Shown: in pieces, positions 35,512 to 43,718 of the stretch
Numbering within the stretch: the first letter of the stretch is position 1
How the letters are laid out: every line of letters starts with the position of its first letter
Assembly (NCBI GenBank): GCA_002438065.1
Contig: DJSP01000093.1
Coordinates: 4,937 to 49,583 of the forward strand
Length of the DNA stretch: 44,647 bases
Source: Caryophanales bacterium UBA6331
GTDB taxonomy: Bacteria; Bacillota_I; Bacilli_A; RF39; UBA660
Direction: 5' to 3'
Notes under the pieces: generated by a model
What the model saw: only the letters and a program-made list of their open reading frames with translations
The model's database searches: none
What the model was told of the DNA's origin: nothing
Program-made: the position numbers and the translations under genes

Positions 35512-35536
35512 CTTTAACTACTTAGGAGGATTATAG

Positions 35537-36406
35537 ATGGAAAAATATGTTGATTTACACTGTCACAGTAAGTATAGTGATGGAAAGTATAGTGTAGAAA
35601 AATTAATAGAACTAGCAAAATTAAATGATGTTGATTTTTTAAGCATAACGGATCATGATAATATTGATTCAGCAAAAGATATAATAAAATACAGAAATGA
35701 TGGTCAAATTCAACTAATAAATGGTATAGAGTTATCCACGGTATTTGTCATGGAAGGAGAAGAAATATACATGCATTTATTAGGATATGATTATAACCCA
35801 ACAGACACTCAACTATTATCTGAAATGGAAAGATATAGATGCATTTTGTTTGAAAATAATACTATATTTTTAAGAAGACTACGAAAGAATATTTCTTTGA
35901 TTCCAAGTTGTATTTTTGAAGAATTTGATCTTTATAGTTATAAATTAGGAGATACATAGATTCGTGAGATATTAGTAAAAAACAAATTTGATAAAAATTT
36001 TATAGATAGCTTCGTAAATAAGGCAAAAAAATTCATGCCAGAATATCAAGGATATGAATTAGATGCAAAAGTTGCAATTGAAATATTACGAAAATCTGGA
36101 GGAATTTCAGTACTTGCTCATCCTAATAAAATTAAAATATCTAATACTGCTAAAGAAGAATTAATTAATATCTTAGCAAAAACAGGACTTACAGGTATTG
36201 AAACATATCATTCATCGTTTTCTTCAGCTGATTTTGGATATTTTAAATATTTAGCTGCCAAAAATCAGCTATTAGAATCAGTAGGTTCGGACTATCATTT
36301 TGACACAATTAATGATAAAATAATACTTGGAAAAGGAATAAATAATAATTTGTGTCAAAGCGATTGCTCAATAAAAAAATTATTATTGCAAAGGAGAAGA
36401 CAATGA
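35537..36406 (+). pseudogene. PHP-domain phosphoesterase interrupted by an in-frame TAG
   Basis: The frame of 289 codons encodes a PHP phosphoesterase, but codon 141 (35957-35959) is TAG. Both sides are in the same frame and carry complementary metal ligands: before the stop VDLHCHSKYSDG (H8, H10, D15), ITDHDNID (H40), NGIELS (E65) and MHLLGYD (H80); after it LAHPNK (H195), ETYHSSF (H225) and GSDYH (D252, H254). All expected ligands are kept, so the interruption is recent, a sequencing error, or read through. TAG is an ordinary stop in other genes here, so recoding of TAG in general is unlikely. The family dephosphorylates small molecules such as histidinol phosphate or nucleotides. AGGAGG precedes the ATG; the end overlaps the kinase gene by four bases. 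Confidence 0.8.
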
Positions 36407-37167
36407 TAGAACAATTTTTAAAGAATTTTTGCATAAATTCTAAAACCAACATTATTGATATTGGTTGTTCAGGAGATAAAGTAACTGAAGTAATTAAAGA
36501 AGATGGGATATATTATATAAAAGAATCTGCAAGAGGAAAGTTAGACAAAGAATATTTTATTTATAATTATTTAAAGAATACTTTACCAGTTCCAAAAGTA
36601 TTGTTCTTCTTAACAGATGAAACAAAAAGTGTCTTAATAACAAAAAAATTAGAGGGAGAAATGATTTGTTGTGACGAAATTTTTGATGACATGCATCATG
36701 TTATAGAATTGGCAGCAAAATCATTAAAAATTCTGCAATCAGTTGATATTACAGGATTCCCAATATATAATAGTTTAAGTCAAAAATTAGTCCTTGCAAA
36801 AAGTAACATCGAAAAAAAGTTAGTATTAACTTCAGATATGAATGACAACAACCAAAAAAGATTTAAAATAATCGAAAATGCATATAAATATTTAGAAGAA
36901 AATAAAATAGAAGAAGAATTATGTTTTTCTCATGGCGATTTAAGTATACCAAATATCTTCTTTAAAAATGATAATATTAGTGGTTTTTTAGACATGGGAG
37001 ATGCAGGTGTAGCAGACAAATGGTATGACATTGCTATATTAGTAAAATCCTTAAGAAGAAATTATGAAACAAAAGATGCAGAAGAGTATTTATTTAAATG
37101 TTTAAATCTAAAACCAGATTATAAAAAAATTGAATATTATATTCTACTAACAGAATTATTCTTATAA
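36403..37167 (+). CDS. Aminoglycoside 3'-phosphotransferase-like kinase, APH(3') type
   Basis: The 254-residue protein aligns by eye with APH(3')-IIIa along its whole length. Conserved parts are DKVTEVI with the ATP-binding Lys40 (YYIKES), LPVPKVLFF, ITKKLEGEM, LQSVDITGFPIYNSL, the catalytic loop HGDLSIPNIFF (Asp179, Asn184), the metal-binding Asp197 in FLDMGDAGVADKWYDIA, and KPDYKKIEYYILLTELF. The start at 36403 has AAAGGAG upstream. APH(3') enzymes phosphorylate the 3'-hydroxyl of aminoglycosides. As the last gene of a biosynthetic-looking cluster it may protect the producer by phosphorylating the product, or phosphorylate an intermediate (inference). Whether it acts on clinical aminoglycosides cannot be told. 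Confidence 0.9.
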   Translation: MIEQFLKNFCINSKTNIIDIGCSGDKVTEVIKEDGIYYIKESARGKLDKEYFIYNYLKNTLPVPKVLFFLTDETKSVLITKKLEGEMICCDEIFDDMHHVIELAAKSLKILQSVDITGFPIYNSLSQKLVLAKSNIEKKLVLTSDMNDNNQKRFKIIENAYKYLEENKIEEELCFSHGDLSIPNIFFKNDNISGFLDMGDAGVADKWYDIAILVKSLRRNYETKDAEEYLFKCLNLKPDYKKIEYYILLTELFL

Positions 37168-37191
37168 AAAGTAATGCAGACCAATAATTAA

Positions 37192-37220
37192 TTGACAAAA
37201 TCAAAAAGTATGTGTATAGT
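37192..37220 (+). promoter_or_regulatory. Promoter of the ABC-F gene
   Basis: TTGACA and TATAGT are separated by 17 bases. The leader to the ATG at 37268 is about 40 bases, too short for the regulatory leader peptides found before some ABC-F resistance genes. Confidence 0.8.
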
Positions 37221-37267
37221 AAAAAACTAGAAAATTAAAATTTTTATATTTTATATGAGGTGAAATA

Positions 37268-38935
37268 ATGCAAATATTAAGTGTAAATAATCTAGGAATA
37301 AACTTTGGGTATGGAACTTTATTCGAAGAAGTATCATTCTCTTTAAATGAAAAGGAATCAATTTCAATTGTTGGACCTAATGGATGTGGAAAAACAACTC
37401 TATTAAAAATAATAGCAGGAAAAGAAAAAGAAGATAAAGGTTCAGTTTCAATAAAGAAAAATGCTAAAGTAGCGTACTTAGATCAAACCGGTGCAAGCAA
37501 AGACGATCCCCGAAAAGTATATGATATCTTAAAAGAATCGTTTAAAGAACTATTTGAAATAAGTAGACAAATTAAAGTAGCAGAACAAAAAATGAACGAA
37601 GATCCTGAAAATAGCAAACTAATTGATACATATTGCGAATTAATTGATAAATTTTCACGACTAGGTGGTTATGAGATTGATTCAAATATCAGTGCTGTTA
37701 TAAATGGTTTGAAACTTGACCCTAAAATATTAGAGCAGTCTTACAACGATCTTAGCGGTGGAGAAAAAACACTTGTACAATTAGCAAAAGTTTTAATTAT
37801 TAAACCAGATTTATTATTATTAGATGAACCAACAAACCATCTTGATATAGAAAGAATCGAATGGTTAGAAAATTATATCAAATCATTTCAAGGAGCAACA
37901 GTAATAGTTTCTCATGATAGGTATTTTCTTGATAAAATGTCTAATAAAATCTTAGACTTAGAAGCAAAAAATGGTGAAGTATATGATACAAACTATAGTG
38001 GTTTTTTAGAAGAAAAAGAAAAAAGATTCGAAAAACAAATGGCAAATTATAAAGATCAACAACAACTAATAAAAAAGTTAGAAGCTGAAATGAAATGGTT
38101 TGCTGAAAGAGGAATGGCAACAAATAGTACAACTCTAACAGCAAGAGCACACGCATTGCAAACAAGAATAGAACGAATCAAAAGCAACGCTATAGTTAAA
38201 CCAGTTAAAAGAAAGAAAGTAAATATTGAATTTAATGAAAATTCAAAAACAAGTAAAGACGTTATTACAGTAAGTGAATTATCCGTACTTATGCCAAATG
38301 ATGATATTTTACTTGATAATATCAATTTTAGTGTCCATGATGGAGAAAGAATAGCATTAATCGGGCCCAATGGATGTGGTAAATCCACTATTATAAAAAC
38401 TATATTAGGAGATGCCAGCTTAGACTATTGTGGTGAAATTAAAATCGGACCAAGTGTAAAAATTGGCTATATACCTCAAATAATTACATTCCCAAATGAA
38501 AAACAAACAATATTAGAATATTTTAGTAGGGAAACCGGATTAAATGAGCAAAAAACTAGACAAATATTAGCAGGATTCCATTTTTATCATGATGACATAA
38601 AAAAAAGAGTTGGTAACTTATCCGGTGGAGAAAAAATGAAATTAAAATTAGCAGAATTACTTCAAAAACAAGTTAATACATTAATATTAGATGAACCAAC
38701 AAACCACATAGATATAGACACAAAAGAAGTTTTTGAAGAAGCTTTAGATAATTTTGATGGAACAATGATATTCGTAAACCATGACAGATATTTTATTAAT
38801 AAATTTGCAGAAAAAATATTTGAAGTAAATAATTATGGAATTACAATATATAATGGTAACTATGATTATTATGTAGAGAAGAAAAATGAAATAAATTCAA
38901 AAAAATGTAATAGATTAGACTATCAAAATAGATAG
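37268..38935 (+). CDS. ABC-F family ATPase
   Basis: A soluble protein of 555 residues with two ATP-binding cassettes and no membrane part. Both cassettes are complete: Walker A GPNGCGKTT at 36-44 and GPNGCGKST in the second half, two LSGGEK signatures, and Walker B LLLLDEPTNHLD and LILDEPTNHID. The linker between them (about residues 245-305) is a long charged helix pair (KKLEAEMKWFAERGMATNS). ABC-F proteins bind the ribosome E site; some rescue stalled ribosomes, others displace antibiotics. Position 100 bases after an APH(3')-like gene suggests resistance, but the gene has its own promoter and may be a housekeeping factor (YdiF/YkpA type). The ATG follows GAGGTGA. Confidence 0.92.
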   Translation: MQILSVNNLGINFGYGTLFEEVSFSLNEKESISIVGPNGCGKTTLLKIIAGKEKEDKGSVSIKKNAKVAYLDQTGASKDDPRKVYDILKESFKELFEISRQIKVAEQKMNEDPENSKLIDTYCELIDKFSRLGGYEIDSNISAVINGLKLDPKILEQSYNDLSGGEKTLVQLAKVLIIKPDLLLLDEPTNHLDIERIEWLENYIKSFQGATVIVSHDRYFLDKMSNKILDLEAKNGEVYDTNYSGFLEEKEKRFEKQMANYKDQQQLIKKLEAEMKWFAERGMATNSTTLTARAHALQTRIERIKSNAIVKPVKRKKVNIEFNENSKTSKDVITVSELSVLMPNDDILLDNINFSVHDGERIALIGPNGCGKSTIIKTILGDASLDYCGEIKIGPSVKIGYIPQIITFPNEKQTILEYFSRETGLNEQKTRQILAGFHFYHDDIKKRVGNLSGGEKMKLKLAELLQKQVNTLILDEPTNHIDIDTKEVFEEALDNFDGTMIFVNHDRYFINKFAEKIFEVNNYGITIYNGNYDYYVEKKNEINSKKCNRLDYQNR

Positions 38936-38944
38936 TCTTTTTTT
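38917..38944 (+). terminator. Terminator of the ABC-F gene
   Basis: AGACTATC pairs with GATAGTCT around AAAATA, followed by T residues. The stop codon lies inside the stem. Confidence 0.85.
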
Positions 38945-38955
38945 ATTAAATATCC

Positions 38956-38984
38956 TTGACAACAAAATGTAAACAAGATACAAT
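38956..38984 (+). promoter_or_regulatory. Promoter of the HTH regulator gene
   Basis: TTGACA and TACAAT are separated by 17 bases. A small inverted repeat, ACAAT-GTA-ATTGT (38980-38992), overlaps the -10 element and start region and could be an operator for the regulator itself. Confidence 0.75.
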
Positions 38985-39012
38985 GTAATTGTAAAGAAAG
39001 TAGGTAAACATA

Positions 39013-39789
39013 ATGAAAAGACTAAATGAAATATTACAAGAATTAGGTATTTCTAAAGTAAGATTAGCTAAATATTTAGGCGTTTCTAGACAAATGGTTT
39101 ATAATTATCTTGAATTAAATTCGCTTAATGAATGGCCAAAAGAAAAGAAAATTGCCCTTTTAAAATTATTAGATATAGAAGATGGAGAAGAGGACACTTT
39201 AAATGAAATTAAAGTAAATACAGACTATCTTTTAGAAGTTGAAGAAAGATTAAATAAAGTATTGAAATCAAATACATCTAATGAATTTCTAGATTTAAAA
39301 GGATTAAAAAAGGAAGAACAACAATTAGTTAGTGATATAACATTCCTAATTAAAGATAAATTACTAGAAGGAAATGATAGAGAAGAGAGGTATTACACTC
39401 TACTATACACTTTCCACTTATTACAATGTGTTGATAATATTGAAGAAATCAAATATCTTTTAGCTTATATGTCAAAATATGCCGGTTTTACCAATCCAAA
39501 TGAATTTAAATTTAATGAAAACAAACAATTCATGTTTGAAGGAATCATACATTCAGCATTTAATTTATATCTTAACGGTAATCCTTCAAAAAGTAGAGTA
39601 ATAGAATCAAGAAAACGTTTTGTTGAAGAAATAGAATCACGTAATGAAGAAAAATTATCACGTACTCAACAATTAACTACAATTAGAATTCAAGCATTGC
39701 GTGAATTAGGTTACACCACTATTAATACAGAAAATGCTTCTGAAGTATTTGAAAAAATAGCTGAAATTGAAGCAAGATCAAGTAAATAA
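39013..39789 (+). CDS. XRE-like helix-turn-helix regulator
   Basis: The 258-residue protein starts with a helix-turn-helix at residues about 3-35 (LNEILQELGISKVRLAKYLGVSRQMVYNYLE), of the Cro/XRE or CopG-independent phage-repressor kind. The remainder is helical and acidic, with no sensor domain that I recognise, and the last 60 residues (SRKRFVEEIESRNEEKLSRTQQLTTIRIQALRELGY as overlapping parts) look like a long helix. Target genes are unknown. It has its own promoter and a GC-rich terminator. A part in controlling the neighbouring cluster is possible but not shown. Confidence 0.75.
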   Translation: MKRLNEILQELGISKVRLAKYLGVSRQMVYNYLELNSLNEWPKEKKIALLKLLDIEDGEEDTLNEIKVNTDYLLEVEERLNKVLKSNTSNEFLDLKGLKKEEQQLVSDITFLIKDKLLEGNDREERYYTLLYTFHLLQCVDNIEEIKYLLAYMSKYAGFTNPNEFKFNENKQFMFEGIIHSAFNLYLNGNPSKSRVIESRKRFVEEIESRNEEKLSRTQQLTTIRIQALRELGYTTINTENASEVFEKIAEIEARSSK

Positions 39790-39810
39790 ATATATATTTT
39801 AAAATTTTGC

Positions 39811-39859
39811 AACTACCCCTTCTCTATTTATTAATGATTTAAGTGGAGAAGGGAGTTTT
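39811..39859 (+). terminator. Terminator of the HTH regulator gene
   Basis: CCCTTCTC pairs with GAGAAGGG, with an outer AACT/AGTT extension across a two-base bulge, a loop of about 21 bases and a short T run. It is the most GC-rich hairpin in this part of the window. Confidence 0.75.
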
Positions 39860-40567
39860 ATTCAATAATATTAATTACTTTTAGTTAATATAATAAATAA
39901 ATACATTACACTATATATTTATTTATCTATCATATTAAGATAATTTTTAAATACAATTATTCAACTTGATATATAAAAATGATAAACTTTAGATAAAAAT
40001 TATTTTAAATAAAAAAGAAGCATGCAATTAAATAGTAAAATAATATGATAATCAAAGTATTAAACAAATAACATAAAAATACTGATAAAGTTAGATGGAT
40101 AATTTATCATCTTTTTATCGTAAAATACAACTTCCTATAATATATATTATGTTAACCAACACATATTTTAAAAAGAAAAGAACTATTTGTTACCAATCAC
40201 TATATAATATACTTCCCTATCACTATTTTATAATTAAATCTTAATAAGTTAGTTATCAATAAACTATTTTTTTATTTATAAAATCATATTCTCTAATAAT
40301 CTATAATCTTTTTATATATATAAATTTTCGTTATATAAATTTTTTTTTATACTTATAATTAACATTTATTTTTTATTCAAATTATATTTTATACATTATA
40401 TTAATTATATGTTTTTATTTTGTATTATTACCTTATTTTCTTTTTAGGATACATAAAACTTATATTTTTTAATTTATATATAACGATCATTCAATAATGT
40501 AAATTCTCTATTTTGAGCTCCACTATTCTCCTACTATTTTTACTTTACATTTAATTTACATAATAAA
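39860..40567. other. AT-rich intergenic stretch without a recognisable gene
   Basis: About 700 bases of extreme A/T content between the HTH gene and the end of the minus-strand ZIP gene. I see no open frame with a ribosome site on either strand. It holds an 11-base-pair A/T-only inverted repeat (39893-39903 with 39916-39926), a bulged hairpin followed by a T run at 40093-40116 that could be a weak terminator, and a near-repeat of ATCACTAT at about 40197 and 40219. It may be the remains of lost genes. Confidence 0.6.
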
Positions 40568-41311
40568 TTACAACACAAATTCAGTTAAAACAACTACAAC
40601 TAAGCCGAGTAGAGTACCTAAAACAATATTCTTCTTGTTATACTTCTCCACTTCCTTAAATATTTCATTAAAACTAATAGAGACCATAATACCAGACACA
40701 AATAAAAGTATTAAGCTAATTAATAAATTAGATAAAAATCTATATAAAAACAAATACGCAACAACAGCTCCTATTGTTTCAGCAAAGCCACTTATTAAAG
40801 TACAGGTAAATGCCCTACTCTTTTTATTTGTTCCATAATACGTCGGAATAGCAATCGCAATACCTTCAGGTATATTATGAAGCATAATTGCAACACTAAG
40901 TTTAATACCTAAATTAATATTTATAGTAGATGATAAAAAAGTAAGAATTCCTTCCGGCATATTATGAATCATTAATCCTATCATAGATAAAATTCCTATT
41001 TTTTCCAAACTATTAGAGTTATTTTTACTAGTAAACCTATCAATAATCTTAATAATCAAATTTCCTATAACCAGCATTCCCAGTAAAACAATAGTAGCAA
41101 TAAATAAATTATATTCTTTTAACAAATAAAAGAATCCATCTGGTATTAATTCAAATAAAGAAATAAAGAACATAATAGAGCCTGAAAACGCTAAAGAAAA
41201 ACCTATAAATCCATTAATGTTCTTTGGTTTTAAATATATAAAGAAATATCCAATCGTCGTAGATATTCCTGCTAAGAAAGTAATTAAAAATGGTATATAA
41301 AAATTATTCAT
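40568..41311 (-). CDS. zupT: ZIP family metal transporter (ZupT-like)
   Basis: An integral membrane protein of 247 residues with about eight predicted membrane helices that imports zinc and other divalent metals. The metal-binding helices are clear: HNMPEGILTFLSS and HNIPEGIAIAIPTYYGT carry the family's His/Asn/Glu ligands, followed by SRAFTCTLISGFAETIGAVVAYL. Length is typical for bacterial ZIPs. The gene is transcribed leftward into the AT-rich gap; no terminator is evident after it. It is divergent from the 39-residue peptide gene. Confidence 0.92.
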   Translation of the reverse strand: MNNFYIPFLITFLAGISTTIGYFFIYLKPKNINGFIGFSLAFSGSIMFFISLFELIPDGFFYLLKEYNLFIATIVLLGMLVIGNLIIKIIDRFTSKNNSNSLEKIGILSMIGLMIHNMPEGILTFLSSTININLGIKLSVAIMLHNIPEGIAIAIPTYYGTNKKSRAFTCTLISGFAETIGAVVAYLFLYRFLSNLLISLILLFVSGIMVSISFNEIFKEVEKYNKKNIVLGTLLGLVVVVLTEFVL

Positions 41312-41401
41312 ATTAAACTATATGAAACAATATTAAAAAATAACCATTAATTACCATAATAAACAAAAGAAAAATTACCATACTATTACTAGGAGGTAAT
41401 T

Positions 41402-41521
41402 ATGAGTAGATATAATACAAATGCAAGATCTAATGCAAACAACAGCAAATGTCATTCAAGAGCTAGAGAAAATGCAAGAGAAAATGCAAAATCAAACGAA
41501 AATAACGCTAGATGCAAATAA
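41402..41521 (+). CDS. 39-residue Asn/Ala/Arg-rich peptide
   Basis: The frame starts MSRYNTNARSNANNSK and continues with repeats of N-A-R/K type (RENARENAKSNENNARCK). It has no hydrophobic stretch, two Cys, and is strongly basic and hydrophilic. An almost ideal AGGAGG ribosome site lies six bases before the ATG, which is why I accept it as a gene. It could bind nucleic acid, or be disordered and only fold with a partner. No family is known to me. It ends nine bases before the convergent recombinase gene. Confidence 0.65.
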   Translation: MSRYNTNARSNANNSKCHSRARENARENAKSNENNARCK

Positions 41522-41530
41522 TGATACAAA

Positions 41531-42394
41531 CTATCTAGGAAAGTATTCATCATAGTCCTTCTTAAGAGTTTCATTATCTAAATGAGTATATATTTGAGTA
41601 GTGGCTAGATTTTCATGACCTAGAAGTTCCTGAATTATTCGCAAATCAGCTCCATTTTTAAGTAAATGAGTTGCATAAGTATGTCTTAAGGTATGAGGAG
41701 AAACATTTTTCTTTATACCTTTTTTTTCGCATTCTTGTTTAATAATTCTGAAGATATATTGTCTTGATAACTTATTTCCTAAATTATTTAAAAATATATA
41801 TGTACTATTTTTCTTATTAATAGAAGGTCGATAATTATTTATATAATCATTTAATACATTTTTAGCAATATCTCCAAAAGGAACTATTCTCTCCTTCTTC
41901 CCCTTCCCCATTACTCTAATTAAATTTTCAGCCATATCAACATTAGCCATTTCTAAATTAATAAGTTCACTAATTCTAAGTCCTGAAGAATAAAATAGTT
42001 CAAGAATTGCCTTATTTCGAGCATCATACGGAGTTTTTATTTCAATATCTAATAAAGATGTTACTTCTTCTAAAGAAAGCACTGTAGGCAAGCTTTTATC
42101 TAGTTTTGGAGATTTAAATTTAGTCAAAGGATTATCTTTTATCTTTTCTAATCTTTCTTCATAATTATAGAAAGATTTCAAAGCACTTAAACTATGAGAA
42201 ACACTTTTAGGAGATTTACTACTAATTGCTTTTAAGTATTTTTTAACATCATCATCATTAATTTTAAGCAAATCCTTATTAACATATTCACTAAACATAG
42301 ATAATTCTAAGATATAAGAATTAACCGTATTAACACTATAATTTTTTTCATATCTTAAATAGTTTTCATATTCTTTAATATAATCATCGTTCAT
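41531..42394 (-). CDS. xerD: Tyrosine recombinase, XerC/XerD type
   Basis: The 287-residue protein has the SAM-like N-terminal core-binding domain (YIKEYENYLRYEKNYSVNTVNSY) and the catalytic domain with all active residues: Arg140 (SGLRISEL), Lys164 (GKGKKER), His234 and Arg237 (HTLRHTYATHLL), His260 (LLGHENLATTQIYTH) and Tyr269. Size and lack of extensions fit the chromosome dimer resolvases XerC/XerD and not phage integrases. I start at 42394 (MNDDYIKEY), with AGAGG upstream; the frame extends 24 codons further but with no ribosome site. No attachment-site repeats were seen nearby. Confidence 0.88.
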   Translation of the reverse strand: MNDDYIKEYENYLRYEKNYSVNTVNSYILELSMFSEYVNKDLLKINDDDVKKYLKAISSKSPKSVSHSLSALKSFYNYEERLEKIKDNPLTKFKSPKLDKSLPTVLSLEEVTSLLDIEIKTPYDARNKAILELFYSSGLRISELINLEMANVDMAENLIRVMGKGKKERIVPFGDIAKNVLNDYINNYRPSINKKNSTYIFLNNLGNKLSRQYIFRIIKQECEKKGIKKNVSPHTLRHTYATHLLKNGADLRIIQELLGHENLATTQIYTHLDNETLKKDYDEYFPR

Positions 42395-42427
42395 ACCATA
42401 ACCTCTACCATAAATTATACATACATC

Positions 42428-42456
42428 TTTAAAAATAATCAAATTTAATATATAAT
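42428..42456 (+). promoter_or_regulatory. Promoter of rarA
   Basis: TTTAAA and TATAAT are separated by 17 bases, with the rarA ribosome site AAAGGA 7 bases beyond the predicted start. The region also separates rarA from the divergent recombinase gene. Confidence 0.55.
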
Positions 42457-42479
42457 ATAAAGGCAAAGGAATGACTGTA

Positions 42480-43676
42480 ATGGAATTATTAGCAAATGAT
42501 ATTAGACCAATTAAATTAAATGATATATATGGGCAAAATCATCTTATAGGTGAAGGTAAAATTCTAACTAATTTAGTAAAAAATAAAAAATTATTTTCAA
42601 TGATATTTTATGGTAATCCCGGTTGTGGTAAAACAAGTATCGCAAATGCCTTAGTTAATGAATTAAATATGCCATATCGTATGTTAAACGCTGTAATTAA
42701 TAAAAAAACAGACTTTGATATCGTAATTGAAGAAGCTAAAATGAATGGCCAAATGATTCTAATAATAGATGAAATTCATAGAATGAACAAAGATAAACAA
42801 GATATTCTCCTTCCCTATTTAGAAAACGGTAAAATAATTATGATAGGTTTAACAACATCAAATCCTTATCATAGTATTAATCCAGCTATAAGATCAAGAT
42901 GTCAAATCTTTGAAGTAAAATCTCTTAAACCTGAAGATATTGTTAAAATTCTTATCAAAGCTAAAGACAATTTAGAAGGTATTCAAATTGATGACAATTG
43001 TCTAAATATTATCTCATCTTCTTCAAATGGAGACGTCAGAAGCGCTTTAAATTTACTAGAAATGGCTTATTATAGTTCAACAGATCATATCATAACTGAA
43101 GATGTTTTAAAAAGTATTAACGCTAAACCAATAATATATATTGATAAAAATGGTGATAATTACTATAACTCAATCAGTGCCTTACAAAAATCAATTAGAG
43201 GTAGTGACGTTGATGCAGCAGTATATTATTTAGGTGTATTATTAGAAGCACAAGATTTAGATATAATATTTAGAAGATTATCAGTAATTGCATATGAAGA
43301 TATTGGTCTAGCAAATCCATCTATCGGTCCAAAATTAGATGCCGCTATTAATGCTGCAACCAGAGTCGGCTTTCCTGAATGTATTATTCCATTATCCGAA
43401 ATAGTAATTGAAATGGCTTTATCTCCTAAAAGTAATAGTGCTTATCTAGCAATTGATAAAGCTTTAACTACAATTAGAACTAAAAACTGTGGAAGTGTTC
43501 CTAAACATATTCATACCAATAGTAAAGATTATTTATATCCTCATAATTATAAAAATAGTTGGGTTAAGCAACAATACTTGCCAGACAATATCAAAAATGA
43601 AAAATTCTACTATCCTAAAAATAATGCTTATGAAAATAATCTTAATAAAATAGATAGTGAAAAGAAGAAACAATAA
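42480..43676 (+). CDS. rarA: Replication-associated recombination protein RarA (MgsA)
   Basis: An AAA+ ATPase acting at stalled replication forks. The 398-residue protein has RPIKLNDIYGQNHLIGEG, Walker A GNPGCGKTS at about 45-53, Walker B LIIDEIHRMNKDKQDILLPYLENG, the sensor 1 region GLTTSNPYHSINPAIRSRC, and the RarA-specific C-terminus (IRGSDVDAAVYYLGVLLEA, RRLSVIAYEDIGLANP, and VPKHI near the end). The ATG at 42480 is nine bases after AAAGGA; an ATG at 42471 in frame is too close to it. The neighbouring tcdA and structured RNA match the order seen around yrvN in Bacillus. Confidence 0.95.
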   Translation: MELLANDIRPIKLNDIYGQNHLIGEGKILTNLVKNKKLFSMIFYGNPGCGKTSIANALVNELNMPYRMLNAVINKKTDFDIVIEEAKMNGQMILIIDEIHRMNKDKQDILLPYLENGKIIMIGLTTSNPYHSINPAIRSRCQIFEVKSLKPEDIVKILIKAKDNLEGIQIDDNCLNIISSSSNGDVRSALNLLEMAYYSSTDHIITEDVLKSINAKPIIYIDKNGDNYYNSISALQKSIRGSDVDAAVYYLGVLLEAQDLDIIFRRLSVIAYEDIGLANPSIGPKLDAAINAATRVGFPECIIPLSEIVIEMALSPKSNSAYLAIDKALTTIRTKNCGSVPKHIHTNSKDYLYPHNYKNSWVKQQYLPDNIKNEKFYYPKNNAYENNLNKIDSEKKKQ

Positions 43677-43681
43677 CCCAT

Positions 43682-43718
43682 AATAAAAATATTAGACGAT
43701 GAATCTAATATTTTTATT
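43682..43718. terminator. Bidirectional terminator between rarA and tcdA
   Basis: A 15-base-pair perfect stem (AATAAAAATATTAGA with TCTAATATTTTTATT) with a seven-base loop; A and T runs on both sides allow function in both directions. The tcdA stop is in the right arm. Confidence 0.88.

Noticed and set aside
35957..35959. General recoding of TAG as a sense codon
   Set aside because: TAG ends several intact genes here, for example grpE, the 317-residue acyltransferase and the ABC-F gene, so it works as a normal stop.
26445..37167. Classical aminoglycoside cluster
   Set aside because: APH(3') and DegT proteins suggest it, but there is no 2-deoxy-scyllo-inosose synthase or other cyclitol-forming gene in the window.
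41531..42394. The tyrosine recombinase as integrase of a mobile island carrying the cluster
   Set aside because: Size and motifs fit XerC/XerD. No attachment repeats, tRNA gene or phage genes are near, and it is more than 4 kb from the cluster beside rarA.
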